The translations under genes were made by a program, and so were the position numbers. Positions 44,481 through 53,749 of a stretch of DNA of 64,000 nucleotides are shown here, piece by piece. Under the pieces are notes generated by a model. The model made no database searches and was not told the DNA's origin. It was given only the letters and a program-made list of their open reading frames with translations. The stretch is from Amulumruptor sp947039275 (GTDB lineage: Bacteria > Bacteroidota > Bacteroidia > Bacteroidales > Muribaculaceae). The DNA is taken from the NCBI GenBank assembly GCA_947039275.1, contig CAMQYL010000002.1, positions 62,001 to 126,000 of the forward strand, written 5' to 3'. How positions within the stretch are numbered: the first letter of the stretch is position 1; each line of letters starts with the position of its first letter.

Positions 44481-46042
44481 GACGTGAGTCCCGAGTAGCC
44501 AAATCGCTCAAGAATGCCAAGGTCAATATGCTTTGCTATTTTGCATCGCTGCTGACTGCTTTCTTTACGCGCAGGATATTCATTGATTATCTAGGACTGG
44601 AGTTCATGGGTTTAAACGGCACGGTGGGGAGTGTGCTCGGATTTCTGAATTTGGCGGAGCTCGGCATCGGTACTGCCATCTCGTATCTGCTGTTCAAGCC
44701 TGTATTTGACGGTGATGAGACGAAAATCAACGAGCTTATTTCGGTGATGGGCTATCTCTATCGTTGGATAGGCATATTCATCTATGGTGCGGCTATAATA
44801 GTATCGTTTTTCCTGCCATTGATATTTTCCGACACCTCATTTTCAATGGGTGTGATCTATGCATCGTTCTACATATACCTCACTGGTTCGATGTTGGGGT
44901 ATTTCTTCAATTACAGGATGGTATTGCTCAGTGCTGACCAGCGTAATTATGTGGTGACGGGCTATTTCCAACTGACAACGACCCTGAAGCTGTTTATTCA
45001 GATGGGATGTGCGATGTTATGGTCTAATTTTTATCTGTTTCTTGCCATTGAGCTGACAGCGGGTATAGCCAATACATTGCTTATTAACTGGAAGCTCCAT
45101 AAGACATATCCTTGGCTCAAAAGTGAACTCAAAGAAGGGCGCAGACTGCTTAAGAAATATCCTGAAGTGACCAGCAAAATCAAGCAGATTGTGGTGCATA
45201 AGCTCGGTTTATTTGTCAAAGGTCAGTCACAGCCGATGCTTATCTATGCATTCGCATCCCTCTCGAGTGTGGCTCTCTATGCCAATTACACAATCATAAC
45301 AAGCCGCATCCAGAATCTTTTCAACGGCATATTGGACAGTGCCGGCGGCAGTGTAGGAAATCTTGTCGCAGAGGGTGACAAAAATAAGATTGTGGAGATT
45401 TTCTCACAGCTATTTATATCTCGCCTGTTTATCGTTGGAAATCTTGCTTTCTGCTTCTACTATCTGTTATCTCCATTTGTCAATGTGTGGCTTGGACCTG
45501 AGTGTATCGTGTCTCCTACGGTGGTGGCAATTGTTGTGATAGGCTATACTCTCGGAGTCATGCGTGGCCCCACGGATTACTTTATCAATGCATACGGGCT
45601 GTTTTCAGATGTTTGGGCTCCGATAGCTGAATCGGCGATTTCAATTTCCGTAGCCATCTTGTGCGGCATGAGGTGGGGGCTTCCTGGAGTGTTGATGGGG
45701 GACCTCACAGCCTCGATATTGATAATCTATGTATGGAAGACCTACTTCCTGTTTACTCGTGGTTTCAAGGTTAATCCATTGAAATATTGGCTGCTTTGGG
45801 TCAAGACATTGTGGCCGATGTTGATTGGGGCTTTGGTGGCTTTTTTTGTCACAGAACATGTCTCATCGGCAGTTATGATTAGCAATCCATGGCTGGATTT
45901 TGCTATGAAGGCGGCTATATTCGCCATTGTGATATTCATGGTGTCCACACCTATATTATGGGCTGTGTCACTTAATTTCAGAGTCTTTTTCAAGCGACTG
46001 CTCCATTCTATATTCAAGCGGGATAAGGCTGCCTCCATATGA
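44477..46042 (+). CDS. Polysaccharide flippase (Wzx-like)
   Basis: Multi-spanning exporter of the MOP/PST superfamily, 521 residues with about 12-14 helices, expected to flip lipid-linked repeat units across the inner membrane. N-terminal NMLCYFASLLTAFFTRRIFI and LGLEFMGLNGTVGSVLGFLN-LAELGIG are typical of Bacteroidetes flippases. It is translationally coupled to the upstream acyltransferase. Confidence 0.9.
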   Translation: MRRESRVAKSLKNAKVNMLCYFASLLTAFFTRRIFIDYLGLEFMGLNGTVGSVLGFLNLAELGIGTAISYLLFKPVFDGDETKINELISVMGYLYRWIGIFIYGAAIIVSFFLPLIFSDTSFSMGVIYASFYIYLTGSMLGYFFNYRMVLLSADQRNYVVTGYFQLTTTLKLFIQMGCAMLWSNFYLFLAIELTAGIANTLLINWKLHKTYPWLKSELKEGRRLLKKYPEVTSKIKQIVVHKLGLFVKGQSQPMLIYAFASLSSVALYANYTIITSRIQNLFNGILDSAGGSVGNLVAEGDKNKIVEIFSQLFISRLFIVGNLAFCFYYLLSPFVNVWLGPECIVSPTVVAIVVIGYTLGVMRGPTDYFINAYGLFSDVWAPIAESAISISVAILCGMRWGLPGVLMGDLTASILIIYVWKTYFLFTRGFKVNPLKYWLLWVKTLWPMLIGALVAFFVTEHVSSAVMISNPWLDFAMKAAIFAIVIFMVSTPILWAVSLNFRVFFKRLLHSIFKRDKAASI

Positions 46043-46046
46043 TGTT

Positions 46047-47054
46047 ATGGTGAAAGTATCGGTAATAGTTCCTGTCTACAACACGGCTGTTGTGCTTCCA
46101 CGATGTCTTGACAGCATTATGCACCAATTATATGCTGATTGGGAGTGCATATTGATTGATGATGGTTCGACAGACGGTTCGCTTGATATTATGCTCGGAT
46201 ATGCTGATGAGGATTCGCGCTTTAAAGTACTTTCACAGAAAAATTCTGGTGTTAGTGCTGCCCGTAACAGAGGTATGGAACTGGCATGTGGAGAATACGT
46301 GACATTTATTGACAGCGATGATTATATCGATGCTGTCTACATTTGCAATGCTGTTAATCTGATAGAGTCATACAATGCTGACATGTTGATATCAGGATAT
46401 ACTGAGCATTTTTGGCATAGTGGCAATGTTGAGACTCGGCAGAGCCTGTTGCCTGGATGGGTGGAGACCGATGAAGAGAATGTGGCATCGCTTGACAGAG
46501 TGTTATGTGCGCGTCTTCTGTTTGACTGTTCTGCGTCATATTGGGGGTATATCAGAAATTTCTTCCGGTTGTCATTAATCAGGACTAACGGTTTGGTTTT
46601 TGATAGCAGCTTAAGATACAATGAAGACAGAGCGTTCACGATGTCATATTTGGCATATGAGGCATCTGATGCTGTCAATTTAATATCCAACCGTCCTTAC
46701 TATAACTATGTGATTCGTGGTGGGTCAGCTATGACCGATGGTTTCAATCCAGGCCATCTTGTTGAATTGACCTCATTTAAGCAATTGTGTTCCATAGAGC
46801 GGAAATACTTCCGTGATTGTCACCTTAATATAGCCATACGTCATGCTGGACTGATGCGAAAACACTATCTGAAGTGGCTTGCCATGAACATGGAGCGCTA
46901 TGATGACGGATCAGCAGAGCATATGGATAACATGGAGAGAGACATGCTCAGTGTCAAGGATTTCTTGCCACCCTATACATCCTATAGCCGCGCTATGATG
47001 AAGCGGTGGCTCCAGTTCCATAAATACATGTTGATGAAGCCTTTCAGCAAATAG
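46047..47054 (+). CDS. Glycosyltransferase family 2
   Basis: Cytosolic GT-A enzyme, 335 residues, adding one sugar to the repeat unit. Motifs are VSVIVPVYNTAVVLPRCLDS, LIDDGSTDGSLDIM, SGVSAARNRGMELACGEYVT and the metal-binding FIDSDDYID. It starts 4 bases after the flippase gene. The sugar cannot be inferred. Confidence 0.92.
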   Translation: MVKVSVIVPVYNTAVVLPRCLDSIMHQLYADWECILIDDGSTDGSLDIMLGYADEDSRFKVLSQKNSGVSAARNRGMELACGEYVTFIDSDDYIDAVYICNAVNLIESYNADMLISGYTEHFWHSGNVETRQSLLPGWVETDEENVASLDRVLCARLLFDCSASYWGYIRNFFRLSLIRTNGLVFDSSLRYNEDRAFTMSYLAYEASDAVNLISNRPYYNYVIRGGSAMTDGFNPGHLVELTSFKQLCSIERKYFRDCHLNIAIRHAGLMRKHYLKWLAMNMERYDDGSAEHMDNMERDMLSVKDFLPPYTSYSRAMMKRWLQFHKYMLMKPFSK

Positions 47055-47056
47055 AG

Positions 47057-48058
47057 ATGAGAAGACGTGTAGCTGTGGATTTTACATGGTATTTTGACAA
47101 GGCAGTGCATGCTGGTCCCAAGGCACGCAAGGATGCTACCCGCACGTTAAAAGCAGCTGGGTATGAGACTGTCACCATGTTTTACCCATCGGCTAAGAAT
47201 CCTAAGGAGGCTTCGCGCAAAAGGGCGATGATGCTGATGCGTTTGTATTTCAGCAAACTACTTGGAGCCAAAGAAGTCATATTCCAATATCCGTCGATGC
47301 TTCCTGTATGGTATCTGAAGTTTCTGAAATATCAAGGTATCAAGGTGACGCTGCTCATACATGACCTGGACCGGCTGCGTCAGGGGTATGAAACATTAAG
47401 CCATTTGGAGAAAGGGACATTAAGCTCGGTCAGCCGCCTTATCGTTCACACTCCATATATGCGTGATTATCTGCTCGGTCAGGGAATAGGGACCCATATG
47501 GATGTGCTTTATCTCTTTGATTACTATACAGATAGTGCTGTATTTAAAAGTCCGTCAGAATATAACAGCATAGTATTCTGTGGCAACCTTGGCAAGAGCG
47601 GCTTTCTGAAGGCTTTTGATGAAAAGGATTGGAGAGTGCCCACTTACCTATATGGAGTCGGCGCAAAAACAACATACGATAATCCGAATGTGCATTACAA
47701 AGGAGTGTTTCAGGCTGATGATCCGTCAGATGTAGATGGTGCGTGGGGACTCGTGTGGGACGGCCCGGATACTGCCACATGCTCTACTTCTTCTGTCGGC
47801 CGCTATTTGTCATATAACACCAGCCATAAACTCTCTCTCTACATAGTCACCGGCAAGCCCGTCATCGTCTGGTCAGGCTGTGCTCTGGCACAATGGATAA
47901 CTGACAATGGCCTCGGCATAGCCATCGACTCCTTATCTGAGATACCGACACATATGAGTGTGATGTCTGAAGATAAGTATGATTCATATTGCACTAATAT
48001 TGCAAAAAAACGCTTTGAGTTATCTAATGGTAACTTTTTGCATAAAGTATTAAAATGA
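47057..48058 (+). CDS. Galactofuranosyltransferase-like glycosyltransferase
   Basis: A 333-residue GT-B-type protein resembling WbbI-like beta-1,6-galactofuranosyltransferases: VTLLIHDLDRLRQ near the middle, FCGNLGKSGFL, then WGLVWDGPDTATCSTSSVGR, YLSYNTSHKLSLYIVTGKPV and IVWSGCALAQWITDN. It lies 2 bases after the GT2 gene. UDP-galactopyranose mutase (glf), needed to make the donor, is not in the window. The family match is by recognition. Confidence 0.75.
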   Translation: MRRRVAVDFTWYFDKAVHAGPKARKDATRTLKAAGYETVTMFYPSAKNPKEASRKRAMMLMRLYFSKLLGAKEVIFQYPSMLPVWYLKFLKYQGIKVTLLIHDLDRLRQGYETLSHLEKGTLSSVSRLIVHTPYMRDYLLGQGIGTHMDVLYLFDYYTDSAVFKSPSEYNSIVFCGNLGKSGFLKAFDEKDWRVPTYLYGVGAKTTYDNPNVHYKGVFQADDPSDVDGAWGLVWDGPDTATCSTSSVGRYLSYNTSHKLSLYIVTGKPVIVWSGCALAQWITDNGLGIAIDSLSEIPTHMSVMSEDKYDSYCTNIAKKRFELSNGNFLHKVLK

Positions 48059-48076
48059 CAGTAGGTATATATATCC

Positions 48077-48952
48077 GTGAGCACTCCTAAGATATCCGTA
48101 GTGGTTGTTACATATAATTCCGGAAAATATGTGGCTGAGACACTGGATAGCATCGTATCTCAATGTTACACTGGAGAGATACAATTGATAATCAGCGATG
48201 ACTGTTCGGAAGATGACACATTGCAGATCTGTGATACGTGGTTAAAAGAGCATCATGAAAGATTTCCTGATGCACGGATAATCCGTTCGGAGGTTAACAC
48301 TGGAATCAGCAGCAATTATAACAGGGCTTTGCGTGCTGTAAATGGTTCATGGGTAAAATATATAGCTGGCGATGATATTTTGACCTCTGACTGCATAGCT
48401 GAGTTTGTGGCTGAGGCGCGACGCACTGACGACAAGTTCATAATGTGTCGTCTGCAACCATTTGACACGAATGGAGATAAAGAGCCGAGAATGAGGGCCG
48501 AGGGCTTGCTTGAATGCGATGTCCAGGACCAAGAAAAAGCATTGAGCGAATTTTCGTATATAATTGAAGGTCCCTCTTTTTTCCTTGAGACAGCTACATT
48601 GCGAGAACTGGGCGGTTTTGATGAAACATACCCTTATGTGGAAGACTGGCCGTTGGCAATGAAATATGTATATAACGGCTACCACATCCATATGCTTAAG
48701 AAGGAGCTTGTCAGATACAGAGAGTACCAGTCGGTGAGCAAGGAGGGTAGCGTCTACTATCAGAAGTTCTGGTGGTGCTGCTATGCTTCGTTGAACGACT
48801 GGCGCATGCGTATAGCAAAACGTGACAGGAAGTATCTTTCTTGGTGGCATGCACGTGTACAGCGTTATTTATTGGATATTCCAAAGCACGGACTCGTCAA
48901 CAAGATGGCCAGATATGCACTTATGATGACTGATTTAAAGAGGTTCTTATGA
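48077..48952 (+). CDS. Glycosyltransferase family 2 (GT2 copy of duplicated pair, first)
   Basis: A 291-residue GT-A enzyme: ISVVVVTYNSGKYVAETLDS, LIISDDCSEDDTLQICDTWL and WVKYIAGDDILTSDCI, where GDD replaces the usual DxD. The GTG start is needed because the motif begins at residue 6. Its stop overlaps the GT8 start by four bases. It is clearly related to the GT2 at 50989, including the WWHARVQ C-terminal segment. Confidence 0.9.
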   Translation: MSTPKISVVVVTYNSGKYVAETLDSIVSQCYTGEIQLIISDDCSEDDTLQICDTWLKEHHERFPDARIIRSEVNTGISSNYNRALRAVNGSWVKYIAGDDILTSDCIAEFVAEARRTDDKFIMCRLQPFDTNGDKEPRMRAEGLLECDVQDQEKALSEFSYIIEGPSFFLETATLRELGGFDETYPYVEDWPLAMKYVYNGYHIHMLKKELVRYREYQSVSKEGSVYYQKFWWCCYASLNDWRMRIAKRDRKYLSWWHARVQRYLLDIPKHGLVNKMARYALMMTDLKRFL

Positions 48953-49914
48953 AAGAAAAGGAGATATCTCATCAGACTATTAACATTTTGTGTGCCACAG
49001 ATGACAATTATGCCCCGTATTGCGGGGTGATGCTCACATCATTGCTTGAAAACAATAAGGATCATCATATTGACATATACATATTGGGGACTTGTATATC
49101 AGTCATTGATAGACAACGGTTTGAAATTTTGTCTATGCGGTATGATTGTACTGTCACTGTCATAGATCCTGATGCCGGTTTATTTTCAAACTGTCCAATA
49201 AAGGATGGAGATCACGTGTCATTGGCTACATATTACCGTATAATGTGTGAACTTTTCCTTCCAACCTTTCTTAACAGGATATTATATCTGGATTGTGATG
49301 TGATTGTCAATAGGGATATAAAAGAGCTCTATAACATGGATATGGGTAATAGAGCTGTCGTAGCTGCATGCGTTGACAGTTATAACACAAAACATAAGGA
49401 AAGATTGGGCCTGGAAAATGACTATTTCTGCGCTGGAATCATGCTTTTGGATTTAGAGCGGTTTAGAGAAGGCAAATTCGGTGAGAGGTGTATGGATGCC
49501 ATTAAAAATGACCCTGAAAAATTTGTGTACCATGATCAGGATGCCTTTAATATTGTGTTGAACGATAGGGTAAGATACATATCTCCCAAGTGGAACATGA
49601 TGTCTGCGTTTCTTAGATGCGATAAGTCCGAACTGCACATGGATGCAGAGTTGAAAAACGATATAGAAAGAGTGATTGCCAGAGATGGAAGCAATTGTAT
49701 AATTCATTATGAATACCTCCCAAAACCGTGGCAGAAATGGGTGATGATGCCTCACCCGTTTACCATGCTTTGGCATCACTACCGTGTCATATCCCCATGG
49801 CCTGATGCTCCGATAAACTGCAAAGCTCCGCTCAGGTTTAAGATAAGTGTAGTGTTGCTGAGGCTTTTGTGGAAATTCGGTCTGAAAAAACGTCCCGATT
49901 ATTATCTTGTATGA
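48949..49914 (+). CDS. Glycosyltransferase family 8 (first of pair)
   Basis: Retaining GT-A enzyme of the LgtC/RfaJ type, 321 residues. NILCATDDNYAPYCGVMLTS, the DxD motif in RILYLDCDVIVNRDI, and FCAGIMLLDLERFRE with YHDQDAFNIVLNDRV are family landmarks. A C-terminal HYEYLPKPWQKWV segment is also typical. It is coupled to the GT2 before it and resembles the GT8 at 51928. Confidence 0.92.
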   Translation: MKEKEISHQTINILCATDDNYAPYCGVMLTSLLENNKDHHIDIYILGTCISVIDRQRFEILSMRYDCTVTVIDPDAGLFSNCPIKDGDHVSLATYYRIMCELFLPTFLNRILYLDCDVIVNRDIKELYNMDMGNRAVVAACVDSYNTKHKERLGLENDYFCAGIMLLDLERFREGKFGERCMDAIKNDPEKFVYHDQDAFNIVLNDRVRYISPKWNMMSAFLRCDKSELHMDAELKNDIERVIARDGSNCIIHYEYLPKPWQKWVMMPHPFTMLWHHYRVISPWPDAPINCKAPLRFKISVVLLRLLWKFGLKKRPDYYLV

Positions 49915-49915
49915 C

Positions 49916-50986
49916 ATGTCCCCGAAAGTTTCGGTTATAGTTCCGGTTTACAACAAGGTCTCACACTTAGCGACCTGTTTTGAGAGCATACTCTCACAGG
50001 AATACAAAGACTACGAGCTACTTATCATTGACGACGGCTCGAATGACGGTTCGGAGGCTGTGTGCCTACGATATGCTGAGGCAATGCCTGAAAAGATACG
50101 CTATATCCGTAAGGACAATGGCGGTGTCAGCTCGGCACGTAACGTGGGCATGGATGCCGCATCGGGGGAATATCTGTGTTTTGTTGATGCTGATGACTTT
50201 CTTTGCCCAGGCTTTCTGTCGGCTTTGCTAAGAGAAGCTGATGGACATGACATAACCACCTGCTCAAGCGGACTGGACAGGGTCTGGAAGGGCTGTGAAA
50301 TTGCAGAGTATGCCGATACAGTGGGTCGGAGTATGCTTGGCACAGCTGTATGGGGCAAGATTTACAGGCGAGAGACGGTATGCGATGCAGGTGCTAGATT
50401 TGCTGAATCGGTCAGTTTCGGTGAAGACACGCTCTTCAACCTCTGTATATGGTCCAGAGTCCGAAGCATTAGAGCCATTCCGCATAATTTATATGGACAT
50501 ACCGTGGATCATTCGCGACGATACGAACTGTCGGCAGAAGAAATCAGACAGAAGATTAAAGCTCTATGCTCGGCGTATGAAAGATTGGATGCTGTTTTTG
50601 GCTCGAATACATCGACAGAAAGAGATGTCAACATAACAATTTCCCTATACCCCCTTTCCAAAATCCTGGAAGATGATTCGGAGTATATTGCATTGTATCA
50701 TGAGTATTATCCCGGCGCATCCAGACGTGACTTTCTAAGTGATATGAGATGTAGTCCGGCGATAAGAGCTGTCTCCGAATCGCGATCAGTGGCCTCACGC
50801 TATGGTTACGATGGCGTGAAGCTGATGTTCAAAAAGATAGGACGAATGTACGGAAACCAGGTGCAGTATGTTGTGTGTCCTTTCATGAAGCATAGAATAA
50901 TTCTGTGGATGTTGCGGCATAAAATGTATATGTTTGGAGCATTGACGGTCATGCTGTCAGATATGATGCGCGATAATGAGATTTAA
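49916..50986 (+). CDS. Glycosyltransferase family 2
   Basis: A 356-residue GT-A enzyme with VSVIVPVYNKVSHLATCFES, LIIDDGSNDGSEAVCLRY, GGVSSARNVGMDAASGEYLC and FVDADDF. The ATG at 49916 lies just after the GT8 stop; a TTG at 49907 would only add three residues. Its N-terminal organisation matches the GT2 at 46047. Confidence 0.9.
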   Translation: MSPKVSVIVPVYNKVSHLATCFESILSQEYKDYELLIIDDGSNDGSEAVCLRYAEAMPEKIRYIRKDNGGVSSARNVGMDAASGEYLCFVDADDFLCPGFLSALLREADGHDITTCSSGLDRVWKGCEIAEYADTVGRSMLGTAVWGKIYRRETVCDAGARFAESVSFGEDTLFNLCIWSRVRSIRAIPHNLYGHTVDHSRRYELSAEEIRQKIKALCSAYERLDAVFGSNTSTERDVNITISLYPLSKILEDDSEYIALYHEYYPGASRRDFLSDMRCSPAIRAVSESRSVASRYGYDGVKLMFKKIGRMYGNQVQYVVCPFMKHRIILWMLRHKMYMFGALTVMLSDMMRDNEI

Positions 50987-50988
50987 GC

Positions 50989-51903
50989 ATGGATAGGATT
51001 GCTGCAATGAAAAATATGCCGTTGGTGTCGGTCGTGGTTGTCACATATAATTCCAGCCATTACGTCGCTGAAACCCTTGATAGCATCAGGATGCAGGATT
51101 ATGGAGGCCCTTTGGAGTTGATTATCAGTGATGACGGTTCTACGGACGATACCGTGGCTATATGTAGGAATTGGACAGATGCAAATAGGGCGTATTTTTC
51201 TCGTATCAAGCAGATTCATACTCCTCGGAACCTTGGCATATGTGGGAACTATAATTTCGCGTTAAATTACGTGACCGGGATTTGGATAAAATATATCGCG
51301 GGTGACGATATATTGAGGCATGATGCCATCAGACGATATGTAGAAGATAGTCAGTTATCGGATGACGGAATAATTGTGTGCGGCACGTTGCTCATTGACG
51401 GAGATGGAGGAGAAATCGGTCCGAGATATTTGATGGAGGATCTTCTAAACACCCAAGATCCATATGAGCAGGCTCGTAATATGGCATTGGCTGGACACGG
51501 CATAGTCGAAGGTCCGACTTTCTTTATTAAAACCTCTCTGATGAGGCAGATGGGTGGCATGGATTTAAGATATCCTATGCTTGAGGATTTCCCTTTTGCA
51601 TTCAGGTGTGCGTTTGCTGGACATCATATTCATGTGATCGAAGACACTTTGGTCAAATATCGTGTTTATCCTGATAGCGTATCACAGGCTGATGACGCAT
51701 TTCATGATTTGTTTTACGGAGCCTTGTATGATGCCAGGATGACCATAGCAAAGAAGGAACACGATTGGCTGTTTTGGTGGCATGCACTGGTGCAGAAGAA
51801 ACTATTGAACCCCTCCCAGAATAAATTGGAGAAGATTCTCAAAGATATGTATCTGTTAAGCGACATCTGGATGCATGTGCGCAGAATAAAAAGACACGTA
51901 TAA
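50989..51903 (+). CDS. Glycosyltransferase family 2 (GT2 copy of duplicated pair, second)
   Basis: A 304-residue GT-A enzyme paralogous to the one at 48077: VSVVVVTYNSSHYVAETLDS, LIISDDGSTDDTVAICRNWT, WIKYIAGDDILRHDAI, and DWLFWWHALVQKKLLNP. The ATG at 50989 is 2 bases after the previous stop; an alternative ATG at 51007 is also possible. A GT8 gene follows. Confidence 0.9.
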   Translation: MDRIAAMKNMPLVSVVVVTYNSSHYVAETLDSIRMQDYGGPLELIISDDGSTDDTVAICRNWTDANRAYFSRIKQIHTPRNLGICGNYNFALNYVTGIWIKYIAGDDILRHDAIRRYVEDSQLSDDGIIVCGTLLIDGDGGEIGPRYLMEDLLNTQDPYEQARNMALAGHGIVEGPTFFIKTSLMRQMGGMDLRYPMLEDFPFAFRCAFAGHHIHVIEDTLVKYRVYPDSVSQADDAFHDLFYGALYDARMTIAKKEHDWLFWWHALVQKKLLNPSQNKLEKILKDMYLLSDIWMHVRRIKRHV

Positions 51904-51927
51904 TTCATAGGCACACAAGACTCATAT

Positions 51928-52923
51928 ATGGCAGAATCAAAGATGATGAACATACTCACTGCTACTGATGATAATTATGCTCCATGGTGTGGGGTGATGC
52001 TCTCATCGCTGTTTCAGCAGCATCCAGAAGAGGATATACGTGTTTACGTCCTTGCTGATAATGTATCAGAATATAATAAGGATAAATTCAGAAAGCTCAG
52101 CCATAAAATAACAATCATAGAATTGACTGATGCCTCATTCAATGAATGGGTACCATCGCTCGATCTCGGCGAGTATCTTTCCCGGACCACGTGGGCAAGA
52201 CTGGCTCTTGGGGACGTGTTGCCTGCGGAAGTTCATAAAATATTACATATTGATGCTGATGCCATCATACTTGGTTCGATTAGGGAATTGTATGAGACAG
52301 ATTTAGATGGAATGGCTGCGGCTGCAGTTGACGAATACCGTGACGCACGCTATATAGGGATTGAGGGCTGTTATTTCAATGCTGGTGTGATATTATTTAA
52401 TGTTGATTATTTCCGGGATAATAAAGTCAAGGATAGATGCATTGAATTTATAAAGGACAATGCTGCGGTAATCAGATATCATGACCAGGATGTTCTGAAC
52501 AAGGTATTAGAGGGTAAAGTCTTGTTCAAACATAGGAAATTCAATCTTACATGCCATAGAGATGTGATAAGTGAAGATTTAAGGAAAGGAACTGATTTCA
52601 AGGAAGATAAGGAAGCAGTGTATGATGGCGATATCCGAATATATCATTTTGTAGGTAAGTCAAAGCCATGGATTCTTTATCGTTTTGAACCAGCAGCTTT
52701 TGATGCGTGCTGGCGTAAAGCATATAGATCATCACTTTGGAATGATGCACAATTGTGTCTGGCAGTACGTTCTATCAGAGAAAAATTCACAGTAATGGTG
52801 GTTAATCTCTTGTTCCGTATGCGTATTCGGCGGTCAAATGATACTCCACAATGGGTCATGACGTATCCAAACAGCCGTTGGAATAGATTCAAATCCTTTT
52901 TTTCACTTGATTCCTATAGATAA
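51928..52923 (+). CDS. Glycosyltransferase family 8 (second of pair)
   Basis: A 331-residue GT8 enzyme: MNILTATDDNYAPWCGVMLS, KILHIDADAIILGSIRELYE with DAD as the metal motif, YFNAGVILFNVDYFRDN and YHDQDVLNKVLEGKVLFKHR, and a late HFVGKSKPW. It is related to the GT8 at 48949 but has diverged in the C-terminal third. It lies 24 bases after its GT2 partner. Confidence 0.92.
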   Translation: MAESKMMNILTATDDNYAPWCGVMLSSLFQQHPEEDIRVYVLADNVSEYNKDKFRKLSHKITIIELTDASFNEWVPSLDLGEYLSRTTWARLALGDVLPAEVHKILHIDADAIILGSIRELYETDLDGMAAAAVDEYRDARYIGIEGCYFNAGVILFNVDYFRDNKVKDRCIEFIKDNAAVIRYHDQDVLNKVLEGKVLFKHRKFNLTCHRDVISEDLRKGTDFKEDKEAVYDGDIRIYHFVGKSKPWILYRFEPAAFDACWRKAYRSSLWNDAQLCLAVRSIREKFTVMVVNLLFRMRIRRSNDTPQWVMTYPNSRWNRFKSFFSLDSYR

Positions 52924-52943
52924 CAATCAATTGCAATAGTCTG

Positions 52944-53735
52944 ATGAAAAAATGTGTCTATACAGCCCTTACAGGAGGTTATGATAATCTGATGCAGCCG
53001 CAGTGTGTCGCTGCCGACTATGATTATATCTGTTTTTCAAATGATATTCTGGAGGATAAGGTAGGAGTATGGCAGATACGTCCGATCCCTTTCAAGCATA
53101 GGGACAATACACGTGTATCAAGATATCCTAAATTCCACCCACATGTATTGTTGAAAGAGTATGATTATTGCATCTACATTGATGCCAACAATCTTATACT
53201 TGATGATTTCATATATATAAGGGCGGATGAATTATATAGTCAGCATGAAATCGTAGGACATGTGATACATCCATATCGAAACTGTGTGTATAAGGAAATT
53301 TTTGATTGCATGTATTATGGTAGTGATAGGACATGGCAGCTTATTAAATCATTGAGACTGCATATACATGAGAATTTCCCGAGAAATGCGGGACTGTTTG
53401 AAAACAACTTGATATTTTGGGCTATACATAGAACTGAAGTAGCTCACGTGCTGGATTTGTTCTGGAATATTTATTTGTCAAATTCTAGACGGGATCAGTT
53501 ATCGTTACGACTTGCGTATTTTAAGGAGAATATTCAGCCTGCTTTGTTTTTGCCGAAGGGAGAACATATGGGAAATTCAGACCATATCCGTCGTATTGAG
53601 CATGTGAAAAAAGACAGCAGATACAGCACCAACAGGCATAGAATGATTATCAATAAATTAAAAATCAGACTTGTCAGGGCATGGTTCCTACTACAAGGTC
53701 ATGATTTTACATATAAGAAACTATATTCAGACTGA
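52944..53735 (+). CDS. DUF616 glycosyltransferase-like protein
   Basis: A 263-residue protein of the DUF616 family (TOD1/MUCI70-like), thought to be glycosyltransferases. Family segments are KKCVYTALTGGYDNLMQPQC, YDYICFSNDIL, RYPKFHPHVLLKEYDYCIYI-DAN with a DxN in place of DxD, and FPRNAGLFENNLIFWAIHRT. The donor and acceptor are unknown. It lies 20 bases after the GT8 gene and is AT-rich. Confidence 0.8.
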   Translation: MKKCVYTALTGGYDNLMQPQCVAADYDYICFSNDILEDKVGVWQIRPIPFKHRDNTRVSRYPKFHPHVLLKEYDYCIYIDANNLILDDFIYIRADELYSQHEIVGHVIHPYRNCVYKEIFDCMYYGSDRTWQLIKSLRLHIHENFPRNAGLFENNLIFWAIHRTEVAHVLDLFWNIYLSNSRRDQLSLRLAYFKENIQPALFLPKGEHMGNSDHIRRIEHVKKDSRYSTNRHRMIINKLKIRLVRAWFLLQGHDFTYKKLYSD

Positions 53736-53749
53736 AACGTTCATTTATA

